Both the position numbers and the translations under genes were made by a program. This document shows, piece after piece, positions 36,151 to 49,700 of a stretch of DNA of 64,000 nucleotides (position 1 is its first letter; each line of letters opens with the position of its first letter). The notes below the pieces were generated by a model, which saw nothing but the letters and a program-made list of their open reading frames with translations, searched no databases and was not told where the DNA came from. This DNA is from Lindgomyces ingoldianus (lineage: Eukaryota > Ascomycota > Dothideomycetes > Pleosporales > Lindgomycetaceae). The stretch lies in contig NW_022985193.1 of the NCBI RefSeq assembly GCF_010093535.1, positions 373,591-437,590 of the forward strand. Direction: 5' to 3'.

Positions 36151-39096
36151 TCAATACCTCTCAATCAACCATACCGTCTTCTCCCCATCCTCCATCTCCC
36201 CCAACATCTTCTGCTCACTCCTCTTCATCGCCACAAAATCCTTCACCAAACCCTCCGCCAGCATCTCTCGCAAAACATCATCCTTCTCCAGCCGCTCCAA
36301 CGCCTCGTCCACCCCCAACGGCATCTTCTCCACAATTCCGTACGGAATCCTCTGCTCCGCCGACAGCGTCGACGGATTGACTGGGATATCTTTTGCCGGA
36401 AACTCTAGCCCACCTTCTTTCAACCCAAGTAGGCCTGCAGCGAGGACCGCACCCAGCGCGAGATACATGTTCGCCAAGCCATCCAAGCATCGGATTTCCC
36501 AGCGCCCATCTTTCACGCGCCGCAGTGGTGTCTCACGGTTCTGCGTGCCCCATGCTACCCACGTTCCGCCGGTCCAGTGGTCGTCCACAACGCGGCCATA
36601 GCTAGCGGATTCGGGCATAGTGAAGGCGCAGATAGCGGGGAGGTGTTTGAGGACGCCCCCGACGAAAAACTGGAGGTCTTCTTCGGGCGGGTTTAGTGAG
36701 ATGTGTGCGTGAGCGGCTGTCCCAATGCCGGGGAATGGTTGGGGATGGAGTGTAGCTCGGAGATTATGTGTTGCTGCTATTTGTGCAACGACTTGTCTAG
36801 CTTGGATCAGAGTGTCGACGGCGAAGAGTGGTGGGAGGGGTGGTAACACGAATTCATATTGCCCGGCGCCGGATTCGGCGTGAAACTGTTGAATGTCGAT
36901 GCCGATTTCTTCGAGGCTTGTCGCGATCTCAGCGAGGAGTGGGAGTTGCAGCCACTGCTCCGGTGTTAAGGTCCCCCAAGCGTGGGTTTGAGTGAGGGGA
37001 GTATAGGGATTGTCTTTGTTATCGGGGTTACGGGAGAGGAAAGTAACTTCGATTTCGAAGCCGAAGAGGAGAGTGGTACCGTGGTTAAATTGTAGGTCGT
37101 TGATGAGTGTTTCGAGATTTCCTCGGGGACATTGGCGAATAGGCTTCCCGGAGTCGTCTCGCCAGAAGCAAAGGACTGTAGCGGAAGGGAGAGGGTCCTT
37201 CTTATGGGTTCGCCGCAGTGTCCTTAAATCCGGCTCAACATATATCTGTCCGACTGGGTTAACGACTGGTGTGATACAGTCGTTTTGAAGAGTGCCTGTA
37301 TTCCCTTGCGAAATTCCAACCCTCTCCCCAGCTCTTATCATCCTTCCAAACTCCTTAATGGGAATAACCCTCGCTCGGATAGTGGCCATAAAATCCAACC
37401 ACTCAACATACACGAACTTGACCCCAGGATTAAGCTTTAAGAACTCATCAAAAACCCTGACATCATAGACTTGGGGCGCTTTGGGTGGTGGAGGGAACAG
37501 AGGGGGCTGATACGATGAATCAGCTTGAGGAGGATGCCAGGCCAGAGATTTAGGGGCAATCTCACTCATATCTTTGAAGTCTACTTGGTAATTTAGGGCG
37601 TAGACGTTGTTCGAGTTATTGAAGAGAATGTCTTTTGAGAGGGCAATGGCTTGGTGCGGGGTGATGTCTTCCTTTGTTACATATTCGACGAGAAGCTGCC
37701 ATGAACAGTTAGCGAACAAAGCACTTGAAATCTTGCTAGTTAATCTGCCAAACATAGACAGAACAATGGAAATTGGCCATACAACGTCTCTCACAATCAT
37801 GCAGGTAAACGTAGGAGGGTTCGCATGAGTTAAAGGGTATGTAGATGAATGCAGTCAAAGCTCATGGGAAGGAATATAAACATTGACTTAGTCGAAATGC
37901 GAAGGATCAGAGAAACTTACGTCTAACCACACCTCCCTGAATTGCTTGTTCGCGAGCCAGTACGTCTCCGGAAAGTAGTGTCCGTCAGTCGAGTACAAAA
38001 GCTTACTACCAGGCACCAATTCCAGACAATGTCGTAGTATTGCCATCTGGCCGTCTCTGCTGACCATAGGGAAGACTTCGCCTACGTCTAGATAGACATG
38101 TTTGTATACGGTGGCAAGATACCCAGCTTCTCGAGTATAAGGGTAAGCTGAATGAAGCAAGACAAACGGCACCCGAGAGTAATTCTCAATCAATGGTTGG
38201 AGGTACGCTGGATTGGACTGTAAGAGACTGATGTCGTTATCGCCCAGCCCGGTGTGAAATTGTATTGGTTTGGAGAATGCAGCGTCGCGTGGAAGCCGCT
38301 CTGAGAGAATCTCCAGCGTTCTCAAGACCAAGTAATCGTTGAGAGCTTTCCGCTTGATCCTGAATTTCCGTTTCCGAACAGAGCGCTCCACGTACCGCTC
38401 AAATGGAGTGCCTACGTCCCGCGCCGCTTGTTCGTAATCGGGTTCAACATCAAGTCCGGTTCTGTAGCAGATTATGGACTTGAATCCCGCTACATTGGAG
38501 TCCTGGATGTTCTCTTGGATCTCTCGTTCAAACTCCTCGGTAAATGTAACCCAGATGTCCGTCAAATAATTTGCTTCCTCAAGATCGATCTCTGATGCGC
38601 CTCTGAGAATACTTTCCATAAGCCTTTCGGCGACAGTCTCAATCCGGATAATGCGCTTGGTTGGGGCCTGAGTATATCGGTCATGCCAGCTGTACGGGTG
38701 CACTTCTTCGGTTTCGCCAAATCCATCGTCCATTAATAAGGCATACGTGCCCTGAAAGCATCTTTGAACCAGCTTTTCTGGACTAGTTCGAAGCCATTCG
38801 GTTCGCTGCTCGAGTACTTCTTCCCAGTCGGCATCATCCGGACATTCATACAATTGCCGAAGCTGCCGTGCTGCTCGAAGGTGAGCGAGGCCTTTGAATG
38901 TATCTCTTAAGGCTCTTCCCTGGGCCTCGGAAGTAATTGACTCGAAAGGAACTGTATCTATATGAGTTGGGAGAAGGAGGTTGTGAGCGTGATTGTCGAT
39001 TATTGGGTAATTGTTTACGACATGTCGAAGCTGTTCGATAGTAGGTTTAGGCTGGGGAGGAGGTGAGACTATCTCGTGAGAGTCTAGTGAAGCCAT
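36151..39096 (-). CDS. fluG: FluG-like protein: amidohydrolase fused to glutamine synthetase
   Basis: Two exons (37921-39096 and 36151-37695) separated by a 225-nt intron give 906 aa; Aspergillus FluG is of similar length. The N-terminal half is an amidohydrolase_2 domain with the metal-binding HAH (IIDNHAHNLLLP) and later LLYSTDGHYFPETYW. The C-terminal half is a type I glutamine-synthetase fold with GFEIEVTF, the ATP/phosphate-binding GTAAHAHISLNP and the substrate-side WEIRCLDGLANMYLALG. The junction FREVWLD-LLVEYV matches the family's spacing exactly. In Aspergillus nidulans FluG is needed for an extracellular signal that starts conidiation. The GS domain probably does not serve ordinary glutamine synthesis. 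Whether this orthologue controls sporulation is inference. The long intron has no alternative open exon. Confidence 0.9.
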
Positions 39097-40084
39097 CTGG
39101 AGACGAGGTCAAGCAGTAGGTCCTAAACTGCCCAAAGTGGTCGAGCACGAATATTAGAGGTTTATCTTGGAAGTGAGAATGGGGTAGCATAAGAGACCAA
39201 ATGACGTAGATTCCGGCAAAGGCTCGGACAAGCAGCCCTGGATAATATCGCTAATCAAAGTGTGGCCAGGGAACTGCTATCGCAACCCTACGTCCTAAAG
39301 GAGGTATCCGATATCAGAGTCGGTAGGTTAGGAACCTGTTCGTTCCTCAGGCTGATATGAGGAGGTACAGTGCACGAGACCGAATCGATAAGCTTCAGCG
39401 CTAAGCCCTACCAAGCCCTCTTAGCTAATGAAAGTCAATGGTGCTATTAGTCACGCCAAAACTCCATCCAATATTAACATCGACCTCATCTCTCGAAAAT
39501 CTATATTGTTGAAGACACTAACAATCTCCGTTAATGCATGGAAATAGTTCGGGCGATGAAGCAGCCGTGGACTATAGAATTCAAGGATCACCCAAGTAAG
39601 CCGTCGTGCTTTATCATCACACATCACGATAAGCGCCATCCGTGTCTAGATGCTGTATTGTTCTTTTTCTTCATCATCATCCGCATACAGTATATCATCG
39701 TGTGAGCATAGATCACGAGAGTCGCCCAGTCATCCGCACCGCCATCTCAGCTCATCTGTGGTGGAGCTCGCCTTCCTGCAGCTTGTCGAAGTTGGGAGTG
39801 ATGATCACCTGTTCGGAAGCCAGTGTGCATCACTGCGTAAATAAAAAGTCGTACGATCGATGTAGAAAGTGCGCAAACACTGGACCAAGCATTATAAGTA
39901 TGCCGCAAGTTCTGCTTGAACATCTCTCTATCTCCAAGATCAACTCGATCGGGTTCTCACAATAATTGATTTTATAACTCGCGACTCGCCGCACGACAAG
40001 TCACCATCAAACGCACCTCTCATCTATTTTTTTTCTCTCACCTATCAACTGCACCCGCCCGAATAAAAGCAAACAGCAAACATC
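39097..40084. promoter_or_regulatory. Divergent intergenic region, fluG and SDR genes
   Basis: About 990 bp between divergent start codons. It should contain both promoters. A T/C-rich leader (ctatttttttt, about 40,023-40,040) precedes the SDR gene. No gene or RNA is supported. Confidence 0.4.
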
Positions 40085-40905
40085 ATGAGAAACATCCTAA
40101 TCGTAGGCGCCACGCGAGGCCTGGGGCACTCTCTGGCGATCCAGTACGCCAAAAAGGGCATGACTGTCTATGCCACTGCCAGATATTCTATTCCTCAAAC
40201 ACCATCGCACGGCATCCACTGGATCGCCAACGTCGACGTTTCGCACGAAGGAGCCGGCCGTCGAATCGCCGCGCATTGGGAAGAAGAAACCAAAATTGAT
40301 CTCCTTGTCATCTGCGCCACGTACTTCGCGAGCGAGACTTTCGACGGCCTGCATTATGACAAGGAAGTCGCCATGTACAAGACCGTTGCAATTGGACCGG
40401 TTTTCTTGGTCCAACATCTTGTGCACGCAGAAATATTAAAAAAGAATAGTAGAGTTGTTTTGGTGGGATCGGAGAATGGGAGTATTGCTTTGCGACACGA
40501 GAGTGGCGGGGGAGGCAATTATGGGGGGCATGGTAGCAAAGCTGCACTTAACATGGTCGGGAAGCTGTTAAGTATTGATTTGAAGCCGAAAGACATCCCG
40601 GTTGCTATTGTGCACACTGGGTATCTCCGGAAAGAAAATAAGGAGGGCTTCTTCGAGCACAGCGGAGACAAGCACGGTACATTCAACTATTTCCATGCCT
40701 TAAATACGAGCTTCTTTTTCTAACAATTTCCATAGCTGTCAAACCCGACGAAGCAGCGACCGCACTCCGCGACTGGCTCGAAACCTTCGACATGTCCAAG
40801 ACCGGCGAATTCTGGGCTGTCCGTGGAGCCGCAGACATTAAGACTGCCGAAGCTGTACTCGGTCCTCTAGACTCGCTTCCAACGCCACTTCAGCTTCCAT
40901 GGTAA
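40085..40905 (+). CDS. Short-chain dehydrogenase/reductase with non-standard active site
   Basis: Two exons (40085-40676 and 40736-40905; 59-nt intron) give 253 aa, the normal length of a classical SDR. The NAD(P)-binding motif is VGATRGLG (residues 7-14), followed by beta-strands and LLVICATY in place of the usual NNAG. The catalytic serine strand is present as RVVLVGSENGS. The usual YxxxK is replaced: the segment reads NYGGHGSKAALNMVGK, so the lysine has a glycine at the -4 position and a tyrosine only at -6. The C-terminal part (VAIVHTGYL...) is SDR-like, and the protein ends DSLPTPLQLPW. It may act as a reductase with a shifted tyrosine, or be a non-catalytic member. The substrate is unknown. 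Confidence 0.85.
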
Positions 40906-41958
40906 ATGCATTTTTTTCCCACCTTGCATGGGCGACTCAGGCGCAGTATGCCTTTGGCGATTCTAGGAGTTTAGGTTTCAATAGGTTTAGTACGATGTTC
41001 TGAGGTTGGGGTCTTCGACATCCTAATAACGACCTGTGGATGGAAATTGAATTCCTTTATGTGATATGGCGGGGGGCTGGATATGGCTATTGGGTGGGAC
41101 AGGTAGCATGGAAGGAAGATATCTCCGGATTCCAATACACAATCATTCTCATTTCTGCTTCAATGCTTCTGACGATGTCCCATGCCTTTGATTCAATCTA
41201 ACCCTCAAGAATACAATCTCCGTTCCAGCACAGGCGAGTCCGTATGCCCTTGTCAACAGAGCAACCAGTCAGCATACGACCGGACGCTTTTGTCTGGAAC
41301 ACACTCCGCCCAAATCCTCAAGCACAACCCTGTGAGCCGAGATCCCCGTACCTGCAGCAACACGACCTGTGGCTGTTGCCATCAAGTGTCACAGCCCCAA
41401 CTCTACCTGACCTGTCCGCCGCAATAAGCCCCGAACGCCAATTGGCGTCTTAGATATGTCCAACAACGGTGGTAGGAGCATGCGGGTACAGTGTGCAAGC
41501 TCCCATATGTTTGATGAGGCAGTACATACCCCACGCCAGTTCACATACTCGAAGTTGGAACAAAACCAGCACAACATTAACTAAAGAAACCAGATAATGT
41601 TTAGCATTAGTGTGGCGCTAATCTTGCTACCGTGAAAACTAACCGGAAGAAAGAACCGCCAAGTCAAGTCTCTGTGTTTTACGGAGCCGAGCTGACGTCT
41701 CTCTTCCGCCACTTAAGACCAAAAGGGGCATTAAATGCATTTGTTTCAAGGCTATCGTCTCTTCGGCCTCCACATAAGACACAAACGAGAAATCTAACCC
41801 ATCAAAGTTGCAGAATGGAGTAGCCCTCACAAGTTGGTAAAACAATACAATCGCATTTCTGTGTACAGGTGACCGCGTAACCGGTTGTCCCCCAAAAAAA
41901 AAACCCCGCTCATGCATGAAATCACCCCTACCACATCCTCTCCAAAGGTCAAACTTTT
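40906..41958. other. Convergent 3' flanks, no gene seen
   Basis: About 1.05 kb between the SDR stop and the GH72 stop. Short open frames on both strands lack domains and splice partners. A poly-A run lies near 41,892-41,903. Confidence 0.4.
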
Positions 41959-43774
41959 TCACAATAGGATCATGGCCATGCCGGAAAATGCTGCACCGAG
42001 GACATAGACACCAAGTTGAAGGAGGCCAGTTTCCATTGTCGGGACGGTGAGAGCAACGCCCGCGCCTGAAGACTTGGCGCCCGTGGCTGCGGCACCAGTT
42101 CCGGTGGGGGCAGAGGTGACGGTGCCCGTTCCAGCCGAGCCAGCCTGGGACATGAGAGCCTTGCAGTCCGAAGCCTGGGTCTTCACGGCTTGCTTAGTGA
42201 CAGCGGAGCCCTTGAAATCGCAGCCACCGCTAGGATTGGCAAGAGCATATTGATTGAGAGCAAAACCTAACTGCTCGGTGGAGTTGCACATGCCGTAGGC
42301 TCCGTAGTTGCCGGTGGTGGCGTTCTTCTGGATTCCCCCACAGAACTTGCCGCTGCTATAACCGCAAACCGTTCCGAAGAGGTCGCCGTAGTCCTTCTCG
42401 TTAACATTGCTGGCGACAACACAGCTAAGGCTGTCCATCATGCAAGAGCAAGCGCGGGCATTTACGACTGGAGGTAGGGGGGTAGCCTTGGCAGCCCAGT
42501 CGGAGTTGACTGCAGGGCATGAAGCACCAGCAGTATTAGTCGGGTTGTAGTCCGCCATCTTAGCACCGCTGGGGGTCACCTTGGCGATCTGGCTGGAAAG
42601 GTTGTTGAAGTCGTCGAGGGTTTTAACGTTGCTTCCGTCAACGCTCACGAGACCTTCAAGTTGTTAGTAATGAGATCGACAACGTGGAAATCTTTGTCAG
42701 CCTACCGAACTTATTCTCCTCCTCAAAATACATGTACACAATGCCTCCAGACCAGACGCCCGTCATTTGATTGCCATATAGGGCGCCGACTTCAGTGAAC
42801 TTGCGAGGACGGGGAGTGTTGCAGCCATACTCGGCGAAGAAGACGGGGACGTTGTAGTTCTGGAACTCCTTGGTACGGACATCGAAACCAGACTTGGTGA
42901 AGGAGGAGTCACCACACCAGGAATAGATATTGTAGCCCCAGAAATCAATGGCGTCCGAAGCATCCCCGCAGTCAAAGTAGTTGGCCAAGTTCTCACGGAT
43001 ACTGGCATCATCGTTGGTGGCATAACCAACACCAATCGTGCGGTAGTTCTTGGACTTAATGTACGACTTCATGTCACGAACGGCGGCCTTGACGAAAGCG
43101 CTGGCGTTGGTGTTGTTAGGCTGGTTGGAAACCTCGTTACCGGCAAAGAAGCCAAGCGTGTTGTCATACTTGGCCATTACATCAACTACGCTGGTATATC
43201 GCGCGTAGAGTGTGGTGGTCCATGCAGCATCGTCTCGATTGATCGACTCTCCTGGCTGAGACAGGTCGGCAATGACATAGATGCCAGCATCAGCAAGCGC
43301 GTTCATACATGTGTCGTGGTTTTTAGTGGGGTCGAGGGCGTATACACGAATGGTATTGGTGTTGAGCTTTTGGAGGAAGGGAATGTCACGCTTGCAAGAC
43401 GTGGTATCGGCGAGAGGATCAGTGTAGTCGACATTCTCGGTCTGCGACGTGTTTGTGCTAACGCCCTCTGCTTCATGTTAGCGACAACTGGGTGGTGAGG
43501 GAAGGAAGCGAGAGGCATACGTTGGTATGCGATACCCTTCATGAAGCTGCAAATGGTTAGTTCGTTGATCTGTGGGATGGATTGGAAGAGCAAGGCTTAC
43601 AATTGGGTGCCATTGGTTTTGTAGAAGAATTTCGAGCCCTAAAGGCCGTCAGTAATGGACGGGCTGCACGTAGTGAGGTCGGAGATTCACCTTAATAACA
43701 ATAGGGTCGATGGCTGCCGACGCGGTGGACACGAAGAACGCCGTCGCGGCCGCTGCGATAGCGATGCCCTTCAT
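41959..43774 (-). CDS. GPI-anchored beta-1,3-glucanosyltransferase (GH72 with X8/CBM43)
   Basis: Five exons (43691-43774, 43601-43638, 43521-43546, 42706-43467, 41959-42653) give 534 aa. Residues 1-20 form a signal peptide. The GH72 domain holds the acid/base Glu161 ([10 protein letters not shown]) and the nucleophile Glu262 (FFAEYGCN). A cysteine-rich X8/CBM43 module follows ([37 protein letters not shown]), then a Ser/Thr/Ala/Gly linker and a hydrophobic GPI-attachment tail ending in LL. The enzyme cleaves beta-1,3-glucan in the wall and transfers the new end to another chain, lengthening it (Gas1/Gel/Phr family, subgroup with CBM43). Exons 2 and 3 are only 38 and 26 nt. The gene is divergent from FKS1. 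The exact Gel number cannot be assigned. Confidence 0.93.
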
Positions 43775-46708
43775 ACTGATGATTCCTGGCCAGAGAAATC
43801 AAGAGAGGCGAAGAAGACTGGCGAAGGTTGGCGACGAGGGCAAAGCCTGTGGTGATTTCTTGAACAGTGGCAGTTGAGTTGGGTTTCAGGAGGTTAGAGG
43901 TTGCGAGTGTGTTGGAACTGCGCAAACGAAAGAGTAAGGTATGACGTAAAGAGTGTGTGAATGGTGCAACAATAAATTAAGAGGTTCTACTGGAGCGAGA
44001 GCAAAGAAACAGAATAATTCACCCAAAGAAACAGTTGTGAGGCTCGAGTTGGTGGTGAGAGGGAGCAAGCTCTCCAAGAAGGCCGGAGGCACGCGGCGAC
44101 ATTTCAGGGGGACTCAGCCCGAAACGGGCAGATCATAGCAAGACACTTACGAAGCAGCAGATCCACCGGCGGCCAACACGGGTTAGCCAGACATTTGATG
44201 CAGCTGCTGAGAATTAAGACGATCCCTTGGAATGGCTCACCAGTGCTGCAGATATCCTTTGCCGTAACCTAGTTTTACTGCATGTTTGCGTCGAGCATTT
44301 GTGAGGGCAAGCCGAAATTGGCTAGGCGGTTGGTTTGCCTTTCAACATCCGACGGCACCGCCGTTGCCCAGTGGAGAACTGCCTCAGGGCATGTCCGCGT
44401 TTCTAGTGCCCTGTTTGCGCCGCATTGTGTGTCAAAAGATCCCGCGGTTCTAAAATTATCTACTTTCGATAGGTCTTCGATCCCTTTGAGGAGTTTACGC
44501 ACGTGTTGTTGTACTTCTGTGCACCCTCCACGTCGATACATGATACCTTTACATGTGCGAGCCTTGAATCGTAATTTTACTGTGAGGCTAGGTCACTCTG
44601 GTGATAACAAGGACCAATGGGGTCGCAGAAGATCGTGATTCGTGAATGGGAGTGAGCCCTTGGAGGTATTCCCACTGGAGTGAAGCTCCAACACGATGCC
44701 GGTTTGGCTTCGAGGCCGCGTACGACAATCCTTACAAATATCACGTTGGCCTAGGTACAAGGAAAAAGAAACTCGATTCATTTCATGGCTTGCAGGAGTT
44801 GTGCATTTCTGACATGTTTGGATCGCTAGAAATACAAAGGAGCTTTCACCACTGGCAGGACATTCCTTAGTCTCCCGCTATCTGTAACCGCGGAGGAGCT
44901 TGTTGAATGATATCTGGAATCAAGGAAATCTAATATTACTTCGGATCCCTCCCCGGGCCTGCTTGACAGCGCTTGTCACTTTCGTCATCCGCGACACCGT
45001 TAGGCGCAATTTAATCTATCGCCCGATGCGTGGCTCAGGGGAAATCGATTGCAGCCTTGCCGGGAAGAAGTTTGTGCAGCAACGAAACTTTCGCGGGCTC
45101 TCGGCGTCGCGAGGAGGTGCAGTGCAATTTGAACAGGGCCATTGGCCGCCTGCGTCGCACACAGACGCTGGGCCGGTGTCTCCGCAGCTGAATTGTTGAG
45201 GCTCTGGAGCCTTTTGCAAGCCCCTTTGCACAGGACCGTTCGGCATGGATCCTTGACAGGCCGGGAGACGGCGCCACCGCCATCACCGATAAACCACTTA
45301 TCGTTATCGAAACGGCGGACATGCTGGCACTTCTGTGAAGTTGCAGGGACCCAGCCACAGCGAATTTCTCATGCCGGACAACAGGCTTCCCGACAAGCGA
45401 ATTCCTGATTTACAATGGTGTTGGTTTGATCGCCTGTCCACATCACCCGGCAGCCAATCTCGGCCGGGCGGTGTGCCAGATCACTCGCAATCGTGACGTT
45501 GAGCTCTCGAGGGGCGACATTGTCCATGGAAAAGTTGCACCAGCGCATAGCACCAGCAGCAACCAGCGAGGCGGACAAGCGGGGAAGCATTAGAAACACA
45601 CGTTGTCAACAGGTTTTTCTCCACGCTGTCAGCCAATATCGATGTCGCCAAAAGAGATCCCATGGGCCCGGCCTGATTGTTCCTGAAAAAAAGAGTGTGA
45701 GAAGGCGGGCAGAATTGGCTTGTGCCGCGGGGGGGCACTCGAGGCTGTTTTTAGAACTGCTTTCTCGTCTGTTTGTGCTCGCCACATCGCGAGAGCTCGC
45801 GCAGGTGCCCGTGACGTGCGGCCCAACGAGCAGGACAGCAGTAACTTTGTAGTAGTGAAGCGAATGTGGACGTTCTTGGTGCAGATGTTCACGGCGAGCT
45901 GCGAGCGCGAATGAGCAGGCTGCTGCGGTGGCGACGAGCTGCCGTTGTGAACCAGCGCCATCAGGGCGATCCCCTGGCAGCGGCGCTGTAGATTGCTGTC
46001 AGCCAATCACGGAGGCGGCAGGCTAGGAGCTCCACCTGGGTCTTGGCACGGTGAAGGGGGAAGTCCAGGGCACGCTCATAATGTGCCCCCTTTTCGTGAC
46101 CTGCTCCGAGATTCAATTCCTCATTCCACGCTCGTTTCCTCCTACTTCTACCTCTCTCCCCAGCCCCTCCACCCTCCCCTCTTCTACCTCGTGTTCCTTT
46201 CGCCTCCCACCTCCCGCCTGTCGTTCCTGTCGGGCCCGGTCTCGTCCACAGTGACTGCGTTGCCAGTCGGAGAGCCGATCCAAGAAAGCGCTACCTTGCC
46301 GCGCGTCCTGTCGTCCACAGCAACAAGTGCATCTTGCCTTGCAACACTCCGCTCATTTTGACATCAACACCAGCGACAAGTCGTGCAAGCACGAGCAGCC
46401 CGGGCTGTGTACCAAGGCTCTAGCATCTCCCCGGTGACCTGACGCCCCTTCGCTCGCTCGCTCTCTCCTTGCCCCAAAACACGTCAACACTCGTTCACCA
46501 ACCTGCTCGACCGCGCAACAATTATCCACCGACTTCCCCCTACGCCTGTCGGAACACGATTAATCTCCTTCGATTGGACCTAATGCTCATTGTTTGAGGT
46601 ACGCAGCCTCCAACCGCTGGTGTTTCAGCCGCTCCCTCCCCCGCTCATCCCAGTTTGTTGACAGCGACACCTCGCAGTCTCAACATCGCGCTCTAATTGC
46701 TCCCTACG
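43775..46708. promoter_or_regulatory. Shared 2.9-kb promoter region between GH72 and FKS1
   Basis: No supportable gene lies in this stretch. The right end (about 46,100-46,260 and 46,440-46,560) is strongly C/T-rich, typical of a long leader of a highly expressed fungal gene. A possible 5' UTR intron is suggested by GTACGC at 46,599 and TTGACAG near 46,658-46,664, but this is unproven. Because the two genes are divergent and act on the same polymer, shared control is plausible. Confidence 0.45.
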
Positions 46709-49700
46709 ATGTCCGGACATCCGCAAGGAGGCCACTACGATGATGGCTACGGCCAGCACCAGGGCCAGGACTCCTACTACCAGGATGATCAGTATGCCCA
46801 GTACGATCAACAGGGTGGCCACGCCTACGGAGACCAGCACGGCGATGCTTATTACGATGAATCGTGCGTCTACACAAAACACTGCAAGCATCGCATGCCG
46901 ACACTAACCAATCTGCAGTGCCTATTATGACGGTCAGCAAGGCCAATATCAACAAGACGGGTATTATGAAGGCGGTCAACAGGGCCAATACCAAGACGAC
47001 TATTACAATGATCAATATTACGACCAAGGGGGTGCCCAGGCCGGGTATGGGCAAAACGGGTATGCCCTCATCTTACCCACAGTGTACCCAATTGAGTTAC
47101 TAATATGTATGCAGCGCGAAACCCCGACGCCGCGGTCACGACTCTGAAGACGACTCGGAAACCTTCAGCGACTTCACGATGCGGTCAGACATGGCTCGTG
47201 CCGCCGACATGGATTACTATGGACGCGGCGACGAAAGGTACAACAGCTATGGCGAAGGCATGAATCGTGGATACCGACCTCCGTCTTCCCAGGTCTCGTA
47301 TGGCGGCAACCGCTCATCTGGTGCGTCCACGCCTATCTATGGTATGGACTACACAAATGCACTTCCCGCCGGTCAACGATCTCGGGAACCGTACCCTGCG
47401 TGGACGACCGACGCCCAGATTCCCTGTACCAAGGAAGAGGTCGAGGACATCTTCCTGGAGCTCACTGCAAAGTTCGGTTTCCAGCGAGATAGCATGAGGA
47501 ATATGTACGACCACCTGATGACGCTTTTAGACTCACGGGCATCGCGCATGTCCCCGAACCAGGCCCTCTTGTCCCTACATGCCGACTACATTGGAGGCGA
47601 AAATGCTAACTACCGCCGGTGGTATTTTGCTGCCCACCTCGATTTGGATGATGCCGTGGGATTTGCCAACATGAAGCTCGGCAAGGCTAACCGGAGAACT
47701 CGGAAAGCCCGCCGGGCTGCAAAGAAGAAGGCATCTGAGAACCCTGGAAACGAGGAGCAGACTCTTGACGCTTACGAGGGTGACAACAGTCTAGAAGCCG
47801 CCGAATACCGCTGGAAGACACGGATGAACCGGATGTCACAGCACGACCGAGTCCGCCAAATTGCCCTTTACCTCCTCTGCTGGGGTGAAGCTAATCAGGT
47901 TCGATTTGTACCCGAATGTCTTTGCTTCATCTTCAAATGCGCGGATGACTACCTAAACTCACCTGCTGGTCAAGCCGCGACGGAGCCTGTGGAAGAGTTC
48001 ACATACCTCAACAACGTCATCACGCCACTCTACCAATTCTGCCGCGATCAAGGTTATGAAATCCAGGACGGTAAATATGTCCGCCGTGAGCGTGATCATG
48101 CGTCCATTATTGGCTACGATGATATCAACCAATTATTCTGGTACCCCGAGGGCATCGAGCGTATTGTCATGGAGGACAAGTCCCGGATTGTCGATCTTCC
48201 TCCCGCCGAGCGATATGCGAAGTTGAAGGACGTAGTTTGGAAGAAGGTCTTTTTCAAGACGTACTACGAACGACGGTCATGGTTTCACATGCTTGTCAAC
48301 TTCAACCGAATCTGGGTTATCCACGTAACATCTTTCTGGTTCTATACCTCATATAACTCGGCTCCCATCTACACCAAGGGCTATCAACAGCAGCTTGACA
48401 ACTCACCGGAAAAGGCGGCAACGTTGTCGGCTGTGGCGTTGGGTGGAACCATTGCTTCGCTGATCATGATCTTTGCAACTCTTGCAGAATGGGCTTATGT
48501 CCCACGGAAATGGGCTGGTGCTCAGCATTTGACAAAACGACTATTTTTCCTCCTAGCGGTTTTTGCGGTCAACGTCGGTCCCAGCGTATACATCTTCTTC
48601 GTCAGCAAAGATCAGAAGGGCAAAATCTGCCTCATCCTCGGCGTGGTCCAGTTCTTGGTCGCTCTCGCTACCTTCTTCTTCTTCTCGGTTATGCCACTAG
48701 GTGGTCTTTTCGGGAGCTATCTAACCCGCAACTCCCGCCAGTACGTTGCCAGCCAGACGTTTACTGCCAGTTACCCTCGTCTGAAGGGTAATGACATGTG
48801 GATGTCATACGGCCTGTGGGTTATGGTCTTCGCCGCCAAGCTTTCTGAGTCTTACTTCTTCTTGACACTGTCATTGAAGGATCCTATTCGAATCCTCTCA
48901 CACATGAAGAAGCCTGACTGTGTCGGTGATGCAATCCTTAAGACTTACCTATGCCAATACCAGCCGAAGATTCTCCTTGGACTCATGTTCTTTACAGACC
49001 TCATCCTTTTCTTCTTGGACACGTATCTATGGTACATTATCCTCAACATGTTGTTTTCGGTATCTCGATCGTTTTACCTTGGTGTGTCCATCTGGACTCC
49101 TTGGAGAAACATTTTCTCCAGGCTACCCAAGCGTATCTATTCCAAGATCCTTGCTACCACAGATATGGAGATCAAGTACAAGCCTAAAGTGCTGATCTCC
49201 CAGATCTGGAACGCCGTCGTCATCTCGATGTATCGAGAACATCTTCTTGCCATTGATCATGTCCAGAAGTTGCTGTACCACCAGGTCCCTTCAGAGCAGG
49301 AGGGGAAGCGTACTCTTCGAGCCCCCACCTTCTTCGTCTCTCAGGAAGATCACTCTTTCAAAACGGAGTTCTTTCCTGCGCAGAGTGAAGCTGAACGTCG
49401 TATCTCCTTCTTTGCTCAATCGTTATCAACGCCAATTCCGGAACCGCTACCAGTGGATAACATGCCCACATTTACCGTTCTAATCCCTCATTATAGCGAA
49501 AAGATTCTATTGTCTCTCCGCGAGATTATTCGCGAAGATGAGCCATATTCTCGTGTCACTCTTCTGGAGTACTTGAAACAGCTTCACCCTCATGAGTGGG
49601 ACTGCTTCGTCAAGGATACCAAAATTCTCGCCGATGAAACTTCACAATTCAATGGCGACTACGAGAAGAACGAGAAGGATACCGCTAAGAGCAAGATCGA

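Noticed and set aside
44282..44638. 118-codon frame in the GH72-FKS1 intergenic region
   Set aside because: No domain, poor codon pattern and overlapping frames on the other strand.
46625..47054. Very hydrophobic minus-strand frames that look like membrane proteins
   Set aside because: They are antisense to the Gln/Tyr/Asp-rich N-terminus of FKS1, whose complement reads as Ile/Val/Leu codons.
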